Assembly: GCF_000382045.1 (NCBI RefSeq)
Contig: NZ_KB907458.1
Coordinates: 1-64,000 of the forward strand
Length of the DNA: 64,000 bases
Direction: 5' to 3'
Source of the DNA: Variovorax atrisoli 110B
GTDB lineage: Bacteria; Pseudomonadota; Gammaproteobacteria; Burkholderiales; Burkholderiaceae_C
Shown: piece by piece, positions 26,073 to 34,188 of the stretch
Layout of the letters: each line of letters opens with the position of its first letter
Position numbering within the stretch: the stretch's first letter is position 1
Program-made: the position numbers and the translations under genes
Notes under the pieces: model-generated
Told to the model about the DNA's origin: nothing
The model's database searches: none
What the model saw: only the letters and a program-made list of their open reading frames with translations

Positions 26073-26160
26073 GGAGAGTTGGGTGAGTGGTTTAAACCAG
26101 CAGTCTTGAAAACTGCCGACGTGAAAGCGTCCGTGAGTTCGAATCTCACACTCTCCGCCA
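26073..26160 (+). tRNA. tRNA-Ser(UGA), island integration site
   Basis: An 88-nt class II tRNA: acceptor GGAGAGT/ACTCTCC, anticodon arm GCAGT-CTTGAAA-ACTGC with UGA, long variable arm (CGACGTGAAAGCGTCC), T-loop TTCGAAT, encoded GCCA. The gene is intact. Its last 14 bases are repeated at the far end of the island. Confidence 0.96.
26147..26160 (+). repeat. attL: left copy of 14-bp core
   Basis: CACACTCTCCGCCA, the 3' end of tRNA-Ser, is repeated exactly at 56430-56443. It marks the left boundary of the island. Confidence 0.85.
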
Positions 26161-26177
26161 AACTCAAGCCCCTGTAG

Positions 26178-26203
26178 CAGCCCCTGCCATAGGGGCTTTT
26201 TGC
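26178..26203 (+). terminator. Terminator replacing the native one of tRNA-Ser
   Basis: GCCCCT-GCCAT-AGGGGC followed by TTTTT, 18 bp past the tRNA. The element therefore supplies a terminator to the tRNA whose own terminator was displaced to 56468. Confidence 0.7.
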
Positions 26204-26282
26204 TGGGCGCGGGGCTTGTGGTGCCGGTGGGCAGGCTGCTTGCCATGGGTTTGCCCATGTTTTGGTTTGGCCCGGGGCGCGA

Positions 26283-26304
26283 TGGGCGGCAATGGGCGGC
26301 AGTG
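26283..26304 (+). repeat. Candidate integrase arm-type repeats, left end
   Basis: TGGGCGGCAATG (26283-26294) runs into TGGGCGGCAGTG (26293-26304). The first 12-mer recurs exactly at 56401-56412 beside attR. Short direct repeats near both attachment sites are what arm-type integrase sites look like, but no binding data exist. Confidence 0.4.
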
Positions 26305-26493
26305 GCCTTTGCTGGGCAAGCTGCTTGGCTGTCCCGCGCTGCTACCGGCCTTTCTGAGCCCTGCCAACGGCCGTGCGGGCTACCTTTGACAACGTGGCCA
26401 TGCACCCCTGCGCGGCACGCCAAAAAGCCGTCAAAAACAGGGCTTTTCGGTCCGGCAAAGAGGCCGGCGCTGCGCCTGATTTTGTTGCTTTTA

Positions 26494-26640
26494 TGCTACA
26501 ATATACCACGGGTAGAAACCTGCTGTGCGTAAGCTAGGCAAGACCATGCCCGTGTGCAAGCGCCTGCCGCTTGCATGTCGCAGCCGCAGTAGGAGCCGGA
26601 CCAACCGGTAGCCCCTGCGGCTGTTTTTCTTTCTCCAACC
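26494..26640 (+). ncRNA. Candidate short leader or small RNA
   Basis: An extended -10 box TGCTACAAT (26494-26502) lies ahead of a hairpin whose outer stem is AGCCGCAG/CTGCGGCT (26582-26589, 26615-26622) with an inner CCGG/CCGG stem, followed by GTTTTTCTTT. Transcription from the box would yield about 120 nt ending in a terminator-like structure, just before the gene at 26721. The rest of 26205-26490 shows no gene I can support. Confidence 0.35.
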
Positions 26641-26720
26641 CCTTCGCCCTCCGTCAGTGCGCCTTGCCTTCCGGATCTAGGCGCGCCGCCGCATGGGCGT
26701 TTCACTTTGAGCAATCAACC

Positions 26721-27092
26721 ATGAAGAACCCTCTCTCCGGCAACATCGGGCGCGATGGTGCACCGCGTTTCGATCTCGGTCGTATCGTTGCCACGCCAGG
26801 TGCCCTCGAACTCATGCAACGCACGGACACCCATCCGCTGACTCTGCTGGCGCGGCACGTCTCGGGTGACTGGGGCGAATGCTGCCCTGAGGATGCACAG
26901 ACCAATGAGGACGCTCTTGTGCACGGCTCGCGCGTGATGTCGGTCTATCGACTGCCGCTCCGAAGCGCGTCGGAAGGCAGCGAGAACGCGGAGCAGGCAT
27001 CAACTCAACAGGACGTGGGCGACGACCGAATCTGGTTGATCACTGAAGCGGATCGCAGTGTCACGACGCTGCTGTTGCCCGAAGAGTACTGA
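26721..27092 (+). CDS. Plasmid/ICE-type conserved hypothetical protein
   Basis: A 123-residue small cytosolic protein. I recognise the pattern FDLGRIVATPGALELM ... LLARHVSGDWGECCPED ... NEDALVHGSRVMSVYRL ... IWLITEADRSVTTLLLPEEY from many plasmids and integrative elements, where it is annotated only as hypothetical. A TTG upstream keeps the frame open to 26571, but the ATG at 26721 fits the family. An insert after YRLPL (SASEGSENAEQASTQQD) makes it longer than usual. Function is unknown. Confidence 0.75.
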   Translation: MKNPLSGNIGRDGAPRFDLGRIVATPGALELMQRTDTHPLTLLARHVSGDWGECCPEDAQTNEDALVHGSRVMSVYRLPLRSASEGSENAEQASTQQDVGDDRIWLITEADRSVTTLLLPEEY

Positions 27093-27117
27093 GCGTCGCG
27101 GCCGCAAATGGACGCAT

Positions 27118-27543
27118 TCAGCGCAGTCGCGACTTCCTAGCGACGCGAGGCGGGGTGGCGCCGTTCTTTCGCCTCACAGGCGTCTTCGGATCAACCCAGC
27201 TTGGTTTGACGTTCTTCTTGACCGGCTCAAGCAGCTCGGAAAGGGTGATCTTCAAGCAGTAGCAGATGACTGAAAGCGTTAGGAGCGAAGGATTCGAAAC
27301 GCCTCGTTCGATGCGGCTGAGCAGTGTGCGGTCCACCTCGGCCTCACCCGCGAGTTGTTCCTGTGAGAGATCGCGGGCTATTCGCAAAGCCTTAAGGGAT
27401 TGGCCCAACGCGACGGACACCGCATTGGCCTCACGAGGGGTGCTTGCGGCCTTCGGCGTCTTGCTCGACTGGGCAGGGCGACGCGTTGTCTCATTGTTGC
27501 CGTCAGCTGTCGTCATCCGTTGGATCGTCGATGCTTGAGGCAT
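27118..27543 (-). CDS. XRE-family HTH regulator
   Basis: A 141-residue DNA-binding protein. A classic Cro/CI helix-turn-helix lies at about residues 45-105 (LKALRIARDLSQEQLAGEAEVDRTLLSRIERG, NPSLLTLSVICYCL). N-terminal Thr/Ser/Lys-rich and C-terminal basic extensions (PVRRKNGATPPRVARKSRLR) flank it. A second start, MTTADGNN at 27516, is possible. It diverges from the lipoprotein gene at 27636 and may control it and the FtsZ-like gene; the AT-rich 27544-27635 spacer would be its operator region. Confidence 0.85.
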   Translation of the reverse strand: MPQASTIQRMTTADGNNETTRRPAQSSKTPKAASTPREANAVSVALGQSLKALRIARDLSQEQLAGEAEVDRTLLSRIERGVSNPSLLTLSVICYCLKITLSELLEPVKKNVKPSWVDPKTPVRRKNGATPPRVARKSRLR

Positions 27544-27635
27544 TCATATCCACGGATCAAATGCATCTAAAAACGATGCATATACTCCACATAAACAAAA
27601 CCACTTTTATCAACGAGGAAGTTGGAGAACCAACC

Positions 27636-28772
27636 ATGTCTTACAAGATTCCCTCCCTAGTCCTTCGAAAAATGCTTGCTGCAGTAGCGGCCCTTTCCGG
27701 GACGGCATTGCTTGTCGGCTGCAGCCCCGAAGCGCCTGCGTGCAACGATCCCCAGCGCATCGAAGCCGTGCTGAGAATGGTCGGCAAAGGGCACGACGAA
27801 GACCTTGGCAGCTACAAGTTCAAGACAGCGGATACCGTGTCTCTTGAGGCCGGGACGCCCGCCGTGACGTCCTACGACGAATCGATCAAGCGCCGCTCGT
27901 GCGAGGTGCACCTGACGCTCGCGTTCAAGCCTGCAGTGGTTCAGAAAATGAACTTCTTTATGGACTGGATGGGCAACCCGCTGGGCTCGGCCCTCAAGTA
28001 CGGCATTCCCCCCGAGCTTTACTGGAACATCGACAGACCGCAGCAATATCAGACAGACGCCACCGTGATACGGGTCGTGACCGGCGACCAGGTCAGTGAA
28101 GCGCCATTGCGGCTATCGGTTGCGTACAAGATCGTCAAGGATGAGGGGGCGAATACCTTCAGCACGTCTGTCAGCTACAGCACCGCGACCACGACGCCGT
28201 ATCTGAAAGTCGCATCCGACGCTCTGGCCTTCGACGAACACATGCGCAGTGTCCTGCGGGCCCACGGCAAGGCCATCCCGTCGTCGATGCAGTACGGGCA
28301 GCTTGCAGCGCCCTCGGCTGGCGCGCAGCCCACTACCTCCGCTCCCGCACCGGCGGCGACTCAACCTGTTGCCGCTGGACCGGTTGTGGCCCCCGCTGCG
28401 GCAGAGCAGGCGGAGCAAGCCAAGCTGCAGAAAGCGGCGGACATGATCGCGGCCGGCAATCCGCAGCGAGGCTCTGATGCTTCGGCATCTCTGTCCCCGG
28501 CCTCTGCTCCTCCTGCGTCATCCACCGCTGCCAGTGGTGGTCCCGAGAACCTCATGTCGCTTATCACCAAGTACGAGCCCTGCGGCGAAGAAGCCGTGTG
28601 CCTGCACACCGGCAAGGGCAACACGGTGTGGATGCAGGCGACGCAGATGCGCCGCATGGACTATGCGTTGCTCGACCGGGCCATCAGCAGCAAGACGCAG
28701 GTGTGCCTGCGCGAGCTGACCCGAACCAAAGGCCGGAACTTCACGGCCGAGAGCCTGGACAGCCAATGCTGA
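27636..28772 (+). CDS. Putative lipoprotein of unknown function
   Basis: A 378-residue protein. The signal peptide ends in a lipobox (GTALLVGCSPEAPAC, Cys at about residue 29). A mature N-domain (about 30-205, with FFMDWMGNPLGSALKYGIPPELYW) is followed by a low-complexity Ala/Pro linker (about 225-300). The C-terminal domain has cysteines at YEPCGEEAVCLHTGKG and TQVCLRELTRTKGR, which may form disulfides. The ATG at 27636 follows GGAGAACC. It lies between the XRE gene and the FtsZ-like gene. I do not recognise a family. Confidence 0.7.
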   Translation: MSYKIPSLVLRKMLAAVAALSGTALLVGCSPEAPACNDPQRIEAVLRMVGKGHDEDLGSYKFKTADTVSLEAGTPAVTSYDESIKRRSCEVHLTLAFKPAVVQKMNFFMDWMGNPLGSALKYGIPPELYWNIDRPQQYQTDATVIRVVTGDQVSEAPLRLSVAYKIVKDEGANTFSTSVSYSTATTTPYLKVASDALAFDEHMRSVLRAHGKAIPSSMQYGQLAAPSAGAQPTTSAPAPAATQPVAAGPVVAPAAAEQAEQAKLQKAADMIAAGNPQRGSDASASLSPASAPPASSTAASGGPENLMSLITKYEPCGEEAVCLHTGKGNTVWMQATQMRRMDYALLDRAISSKTQVCLRELTRTKGRNFTAESLDSQC

Positions 28773-28810
28773 TGTAGTCCTCCCCCGCGCATTCACACAC
28801 ACGCACGCGC

Positions 28811-28849
28811 AAAGCGCCGCACTGGCTGAGAGGCTGGTGCGGCGCTTTT
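28811..28849 (+). terminator. Terminator after the lipoprotein gene
   Basis: AAAGCGCCGCAC pairs with GTGCGGCGCTTT (28811-28822, 28837-28848), followed by TTGCGTTT. The hairpin is strong; the U-tract is short. Confidence 0.6.
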
Positions 28850-28910
28850 GCGTTTCCCTTTCCTTTTCACTCAACGCCGCCGCCCAACATGCGGCGTCCC
28901 AGGTCATTCC

Positions 28911-29801
28911 ATGAACGTTCTGCACACCCCTGTAGATGGCGAACCGATCGCCGCCGTCCGCCTAATCGGCATTGGCGCTTCTGGTCGCCGTTTCGCTCAA
29001 CAGTTTCACACCCACATCGATGCGCCTGCGCACACGCCGCTGGCCGATCTGCTGAGTCAGCAACCGACCAGTATCAAGATTGGCATCGGCATGGCCGATT
29101 CCGGCGAACACGTTGACGGCGACCAAATTGACCTCAAAGACACCTGCATCCTCTGTCTGGCCTTCGGCTCGGATATGACGCCCGCCGAGATTGAAGCGGC
29201 CATGCACCTGATCTGGCGCATGTGGGACCAGCACGGTCACGTTATCGGCATCGTGCTGGGCGTGCACAACCGGCCGCCGCCGGACCCCGATTCGATGCTC
29301 GGCATCCTCTGCGAATCGATTGACGCGCGCATCGACATTGCGGACCTGACCGACGCCGCCGAGCTGGCACCCTTGCAGTGGTTCTATGTCGCGCTGCAGC
29401 GCTCGGTGCTAGAGGGCCTGTCCATTCTGGAGGCCGCCTGGGATCACTCGGATGTGGCCGAAGCGCTGGACTTGGGCCACGTGCAGTTGGAGCTCTTCAC
29501 GCAACCACTAGATGGGCCCACGCAGCTGGATGCGGCGATGGTCGAAGTGCTGGAAGCGTTCAGGCACCGTGGGGTTTGGTTGGAGCAGGCGCGGGGCGCG
29601 GTGCTGGTGCTTTGGGCGCCTTCGGAATACCAGATCACCGTGCGCATGGTGCGCGGCCTGGGGCGCAGTTTGGGCGAGGCGCTGGGGGAGGGGGGCTTGC
29701 ACCTGATCATCCGTTTGAAGAGCCGTCCTGCTGCTGGAGACCAGACGGCCTATCTAACCCTAGCGGTCAGCACGCCGCGATCACAAACGCGCTTTCAGTA
29801 A
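28911..29801 (+). CDS. FtsZ/tubulin-like protein with degenerate GTP site
   Basis: A 296-residue protein. It opens with a glycine loop VRLIGIGASGRRFAQQF resembling the T1 loop of FtsZ (IGVGGGGGNAV), then CILCLAFGSDMTPAEIEAAM where FtsZ has the GGGTGTG loop. The C-terminal 100 residues (RHRGVWLEQARGAVLVLWAP, then YQITVRMVRGLGRSLGEAL, then YLTLAVSTPRS) follow the pattern of the FtsZ C-terminal domain. The GGGTG signature itself is missing, so GTP binding is doubtful. This is my alignment by eye; a structure search is decisive. It follows the lipoprotein gene after a hairpin. Confidence 0.5.
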   Translation: MNVLHTPVDGEPIAAVRLIGIGASGRRFAQQFHTHIDAPAHTPLADLLSQQPTSIKIGIGMADSGEHVDGDQIDLKDTCILCLAFGSDMTPAEIEAAMHLIWRMWDQHGHVIGIVLGVHNRPPPDPDSMLGILCESIDARIDIADLTDAAELAPLQWFYVALQRSVLEGLSILEAAWDHSDVAEALDLGHVQLELFTQPLDGPTQLDAAMVEVLEAFRHRGVWLEQARGAVLVLWAPSEYQITVRMVRGLGRSLGEALGEGGLHLIIRLKSRPAAGDQTAYLTLAVSTPRSQTRFQ

Positions 29802-30119
29802 GTCAGTCTGTTTTGACAGTAATGCGGAGCGTCAGAATCAGAAGGATCTACCGCTCGCGAAGGCGACCGGCGAGACCACGTATACCCGGGCGCTTGCCGA
29901 TATCGGACTCGTCGTATCAGGTCATGGTAGGTACCATCATCCTGCCCCACGAATAGGTGCGAGTTGAAAGATATTCAAACAACGAAGCGCTTCTGTGACC
30001 AGACCTTACACTGCATGTGAATTTTTAAGGGGCGGGTCTGCTTGTGAGTCTGCGCGCATTTTTTGGCGGTAGTGCAAGCAGTTAAAACTTGTGGATCCAT
30101 CGAGACACAAAGGGGTCGC
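29802..30119. other. Intergenic region with palindrome and possible coding scrap
   Basis: No full gene is seen in these 318 bp. A perfect dyad ATGGTA-GG-TACCAT lies at 29924-29937. One plus-strand frame (about 29848-29966) reads LPLAKATGETTYTRALADIGL and looks protein-like, so this could be the tail of a lost gene. The 3' part (30000-30060) is AT-rich with TTTTTAAGGGGCGGG and may hold the promoter for the next unit. Confidence 0.4.
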
Positions 30120-31029
30120 ATGTCAAGCCATTGGATAGTCACGCCATCGGATCAAACGCTTTCAGCCGCGTTTGGATGGGAGCGAACTGGAAAGCATAGC
30201 TACACGGGTGTGCGCAACCTGTTGCTGGTCGTTGAGTCGAAAGACAAGCAAACCGTGAACGGACCGGTGGTTTCCTCCAGGGAATGGCCGGCCAATGTTG
30301 AGTTCACGCTTTCGAAGAAAAGTCTTGGGTTACAAAATCGTCGATCGGACTGCAGGAGTCCATCACCTCGACCGTTGCTGCGAAGATTTCTCGTGAATCC
30401 ATATCGAGGCTAAATTCGAGTTTGGATATGGGAGCGGTCCCCAAAGGCAGCTTTGCGGCAAACTTTCAGGAAAAGCTAGGGTCGGAGCTGACGCAGACGC
30501 TGCAGGAGCACCTGGCATTAACTAGCACTTTTACGCTGGAGGCCGCCGACGAAGATATGCAGCAAATCAAAATGATGGTGCCGTCGCCAAAAAAGAACGT
30601 GGCAATAAACCGAGTAACGCTGTACTTCAAGCTGCGAAAGGTTATTTGAGACGTCTATGTTTACCGCACTGATCGTCTTCAATTTGAATTCAAAAAAACT
30701 GGTACTGGCGGCAGGTTAGAGAAACAATTCAGGCGGAACAAATACTTGTCAAACAACCGTTGTTCAGAATCGAATTTTACGAACCTGATGAGTTCCCGTC
30801 TGTTGCGCTGGGTCCCTATACGCCTGACGTTGAGGATGCGCAGGGTGCGAAGGCCTTGGCATTGACAGACCCTTGCCCGACCGCCGAGCCATCGACGCAA
30901 ACCCCGTTGCTGCGTCTTGCGCAGAAGGCGCTTCCGACCAAGACTGAAGCAAAGGCTGCAGCCAAGAAAGCGGCACCGGCAAAAAAGGCTGCAGCCAAGA
31001 AAGCTCCCGCCAAGGCGGCTCTTAAATAA
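30120..31029 (+). pseudogene. Decayed gene of unknown family with Lys/Ala-rich tail
   Basis: Three consecutive frames join into one protein of about 300 residues. Frame 1 (from 30120, MSSHWIVTPSDQTLSAAFGW) ends its sensible sequence at EFTLSKK near 30325. It continues one base back as KSWVTKSSIGLQESITS into the frame that reads MGAVPKGSFAANFQEKL. That frame meets TGA at 30647-30649 but resumes as DVYVYRTDRLQFEFKK. At the A7 run 30690-30696 it shifts again to NWYWRQVRETIQAEQ and PLFRIEFYEPDEFPSV, ending with a histone-H1-like KAAAKKAAPAKKAAAKK tail. Two A-run lesions plus a stop mean it is probably inactive. It is AT-rich like the next gene, and was likely its partner. Confidence 0.6.
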
Positions 31030-31123
31030 CCCTTGTCCCCGTCTTGGTGACAGTTCAGTCAAAACATTGGTGCGGCTCAATACCCAGAGGTCCAACTGCT
31101 CATGGTCCAAAAATTAAACAACC

Positions 31124-32068
31124 ATGTCTGAGGAAGAGAAATATAAGGGGCAACGACTAAAGCGTACGCCGATTCAAGAGTCAGCCATTGCGGGAAACAA
31201 GGCGTGCGTTGCGGTGTTTTGCCAACGAATGTATATCATCGATTGTCTGCCAGACAGTGAGCGCTCATTCGACACAAACATCAGACAGCAGGTCATAGAC
31301 ATTCACAATGCAAAAAAATACATGCAATGGGGGATGTGCTATATACGTGTATCAGATGCGGCTGGCCTACTGAAAGCACTGTCACTTGTTTGTGAGCAAG
31401 CCACTGAACGTATCCCGTTAATTCACTTCGAGGCGCATGGTGATCCGGTCAAAGGCCTGGAAGTGAGCACCTCGAGCGAGTTTGTCGACTGGAAAACACT
31501 TTCAGATCAGCTGAGGAAAATCAATCTTGCCTGCCGCGGCTTCCTTGGCGTAGTGGCCGCTTCATGCTACGGATTTCGCCTTGCTCAAGATGTTGATATC
31601 AAGAAGCCTTCGCCGTTTTCCTTTCTGCTCGCAAGCCCAGAAACACCGACTATTGGCTATTTGCAGGAGAATTTCCCAGGGTTTTATAAAACACTTTTTG
31701 AAACACGCAACCTCGACGCAGCGTGTGTTCATTTTGCAAAAGGCAAGGAAAGCAATTCAATGTTGCCTTTGTTTTTGTTGTTTACGGTCGAGAACTTGGT
31801 GGCAGAAAAATTTCTGGAATACTTGAGGGAGAATTGCTCCGCAAAGGATAGGAATGGCCGGGTGAACGACATGATCACCCGGTACCGCGGGGATTTTGGT
31901 GAATTTGCAGGGAGCAAGCTTTCTGAAGTTCGAAAAGCTGCGAAGACCGTCACGGCGCCGGACAACCAGATTTCGCTGTTTAAGAAGCTTGCTTCCGGAT
32001 TTCTGGCCGGCCGCCCTTGGTTGATCTCCTTGGAAGAGATCAGCGAAACGTTCTACCGAAGAAACTGA
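31124..32068 (+). CDS. Putative clan-CD (caspase/CHAT-like) cysteine protease
   Basis: A 314-residue intracellular protein without signal or membrane segments. It has the two blocks expected of the caspase-haemoglobinase fold. A hydrophobic strand ends in His-Gly (IPLIHFEAHGD, about residues 105-115). A second strand, 40 residues on, ends in Ser-Cys (LGVVAASCYGFRL, about 142-154). Between them FVDWKTLSDQLRKI resembles CHAT domains, as does the later FYKTLFETRN. Codon usage is AT-rich and foreign. The upstream gene is decayed; an IS3 element follows. It could be an abortive-infection effector. The family call is by motif only. Confidence 0.5.
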   Translation: MSEEEKYKGQRLKRTPIQESAIAGNKACVAVFCQRMYIIDCLPDSERSFDTNIRQQVIDIHNAKKYMQWGMCYIRVSDAAGLLKALSLVCEQATERIPLIHFEAHGDPVKGLEVSTSSEFVDWKTLSDQLRKINLACRGFLGVVAASCYGFRLAQDVDIKKPSPFSFLLASPETPTIGYLQENFPGFYKTLFETRNLDAACVHFAKGKESNSMLPLFLLFTVENLVAEKFLEYLRENCSAKDRNGRVNDMITRYRGDFGEFAGSKLSEVRKAAKTVTAPDNQISLFKKLASGFLAGRPWLISLEEISETFYRRN

Positions 32069-32261
32069 TGGCGTGGAGGTTGTCGGTGCCCAGACCGACT
32101 CTCGCTGGCACGCTCAAGCACAGAGCCGCGAGGCTTGGCCTGCGTCAGCCTCTGCGCATGACGTTTGTTGCGCGCGACGGCGTCGAGTGTCTCTACTCAT
32201 CGACGTCGCTGAAGACGGAGCGGGGTTGCGGACGAAAACTTGGACTACCAGGAGGTAGTTC

Positions 32262-32858
32262 ATGTATTCCTACGAAGATCGAATTCGAGCGGGTGAGCTC
32301 TATATCAAGCTGGGCAGGCGCGTCAGGCCCACGATCCGTCAGCTAGGTTATCCAACAAAGAATTCTCTGAAGGGCTGGTACAACGAATACGAGCAGAAGC
32401 TCGACCTGCCAGCGGGCTATGCGGGCCGACAACCCAAGTTCTCGCAGGAACAGAAAGACGCAGCGATCGATCACTACCTCGCCCACGACCGCTGCATTGC
32501 TGCCACCATGAGGGCATTGGGCTACCCCGGAAGAGGGACACTGACCGCTTGGGTGCGCGAGGCCGCTCCTGAGGCCAGAAGGGCCGCCGTTGGCAGTGTG
32601 GGCCGAAGAAGGCACTCCGGGAAGCTGATGCAAGCGGGAGTCATGGAGCTTTGCACGCGCGAGGAAAGTGCGCAGGCAGTAGCCAACAAGTTCGGCGAGT
32701 GTCGGCCAACGCTGTACAACTGGAAGAACCAACTTCTGGGACGTGAGACACCCGCATCCATGAAACGCACCCATCCATCCTCGCCTTCGCAGGAGCGCGA
32801 CGAGCTGGAGCGCCAGGTCGAGTCGCTGCGCCGCGAAGTCAGGCAACTTCGCCTTTAA
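32262..32858 (+). CDS. IS3-family transposase OrfA
   Basis: A 198-residue DNA-binding subunit with repeated helix-turn-helix segments (PTIRQLGYPTKNSLKGWYNEY, ATMRALGYPGRGTLTAWVRE, and NKFGECRPTLYNWKNQLL). It ends in a leucine-zipper-like coiled coil (ERDELERQVESLRREVRQL). It is the longer, multi-HTH type of OrfA. OrfB starts 9 bp after its stop. Confidence 0.9.
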   Translation: MYSYEDRIRAGELYIKLGRRVRPTIRQLGYPTKNSLKGWYNEYEQKLDLPAGYAGRQPKFSQEQKDAAIDHYLAHDRCIAATMRALGYPGRGTLTAWVREAAPEARRAAVGSVGRRRHSGKLMQAGVMELCTREESAQAVANKFGECRPTLYNWKNQLLGRETPASMKRTHPSSPSQERDELERQVESLRREVRQLRL

Positions 32859-32867
32859 CAGGATCTC

Positions 32868-33809
32868 TTGAACAAGGCCAATGAACTGTTAAAAAAGGGC
32901 CTGGGCGTCGACCTGCAGCTCCTGTCCAACCGGGAGAAGACACTGCTGATTGACGCCCTCAGGGAGCACTACGGCCTACCGGAGCTCCTTGCACAGTTGG
33001 ATCTGGCGCGTAGTTCGTACTTCTATCATCGGGCTCGTTCAGCGGTGGGCGATAAGTACCTGGAGGTACGTCAATCGATCACCGAGATCTTCGAATCAAA
33101 CCATCGCTGCTATGGCTACCGCAGGGTGCAGGCATCCCTGAGCAGACAGGACGTGGCGATCTCCGAGAAGGTGGTGCAGCGGCTGATGAAGCAAGAGAGC
33201 CTGGTTGTTCCGAAGCCCAGGAAGCCCAGGAAGCGCAGGTATGCGTCATACCTGGGCGAGATCAGTCCAGCGCCTGAGAACCTCATCAACCGCGACTTCC
33301 AGGCCGCGGTCCCCAACAAGAAGTGGCTCACGGACATCACGGAGTTCCAGATCCCGGCTGGCAAGGTGTACCTCTCGCCCATGGTCGATTGCTTCGATGG
33401 GATGGTGGTCAGCTGGACCATCGGGACCAGCCCGGACGCTGAGTTGGTCAACACGATGCTGGATGCAGCCATCGAGACGGTGGCGAACACAGCTGATCGG
33501 CCCGTGGTCCACTCCGACCGAGGGGGCCACTACCGCTCGCCGGGCTGGCTATCAAGAATGAGCGACGCGAAGTTCACCCGCTCGATGTCTCGCAAGGCAT
33601 GCTCACCTGATAACGCAGCTTGTGAAGGCTTCTTCGGGCGGCTGAAGAACGAGCTGTTCTATCCTCGGGACTGGAAGAACGCCAGCATTGAGCAATTCAT
33701 CGAGGCGCTCGACTCGTACATCCGCTGGTACAACGAGAAGCGGATCAAGATCTCCCTTGGCTCCCTCAGCCCTATCGAATACCGGGTGAGCCTTGGACTT
33801 GCGGCATAA
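32868..33809 (+). CDS. IS3-family transposase OrfB
   Basis: A 313-residue DDE integrase (rve) domain protein. HTH_21-like N-part (RCYGYRRVQASLSRQ), first Asp in KKWLTDITEF, second Asp in VVHSDRGGHYRS, catalytic Glu in DNAACEGFFGRLKNELFY, and the C-terminal YIRWYNEKRIKISLG. The start is TTG at 32868 (MNKANELLKKG). It may be made on its own or fused to OrfA by frameshifting. The usual A6G slippery site is not visible. Confidence 0.92.
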   Translation: MNKANELLKKGLGVDLQLLSNREKTLLIDALREHYGLPELLAQLDLARSSYFYHRARSAVGDKYLEVRQSITEIFESNHRCYGYRRVQASLSRQDVAISEKVVQRLMKQESLVVPKPRKPRKRRYASYLGEISPAPENLINRDFQAAVPNKKWLTDITEFQIPAGKVYLSPMVDCFDGMVVSWTIGTSPDAELVNTMLDAAIETVANTADRPVVHSDRGGHYRSPGWLSRMSDAKFTRSMSRKACSPDNAACEGFFGRLKNELFYPRDWKNASIEQFIEALDSYIRWYNEKRIKISLGSLSPIEYRVSLGLAA

Positions 33810-33849
33810 ACCAGTCCAAGTTTTTATCCGCACCCCCAAATCAACAGAC

Positions 33850-34180
33850 CGGGGCCTTGCAGCACATCGCTAGACTTACGGCGTCGAGTGCGAGTTGGCC
33901 TTGATGACCGCCGACGCTCGGTTGGCTGGAAGGCTCACCAGCACGCGGGCGCTGTGGGGGCAACTGCATGTATGGCTTGAAGTGGAGCGAGGTCGCGTGC
34001 TCGACAGCAGCGCCACGGCCAAGGCACTCGACTACAGCCTCAACCACTGGCCGCGCTCACGCACAACCTGCTCGATGGCGAGTGAGCGTGGACGGCAGCA
34101 TCGAGAATCTCGTCCGGCCATGGGCAATGGGACGCCGCGCATGGCTGTTCGCGGACACCCGGTGGACACCGTCGTAAGTG
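33850..34180 (+). pseudogene. IS66-family transposase remnant
   Basis: Frames joined by shifts read LHVWLEVERGRVLDSSATAKALDYSLNHWP and then, in another frame, VSVDGSIENLVRPWAMGRRAWLFAD. These are the conserved C-terminal segments of IS66 TnpC (x-IENxIRPxAxGRKxWLF). Both the beginning and the end of the element are missing. It abuts the right edge of the IS3 element. Confidence 0.7.
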
Positions 34181-34188
34181 CCTTCAAC

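Larger units (their letters stand above)
32227..33832 (+). mobile_element. IS3-family insertion sequence (about 1.6 kb)
   Basis: Terminal inverted repeats: left TGCGGACGAAAACTTGGACT (32227-32246), right its near-complement ending at 33832 (AGTCCAAGTTTTTATCCGCA), 18 of 20 matching and with the TG...CA ends of the IS3 family. It encodes OrfA and OrfB. No clear target duplication is visible (GGGT left, CCCC right). Both frames are intact, so it may still be active. Confidence 0.85.

Noticed and set aside
30120..31029. Programmed ribosomal frameshifting to join the three frames
   Set aside because: The A-runs do not sit in register as good slippery heptamers, and an in-frame TGA lies between them, so gene decay (or sequence errors) is simpler.
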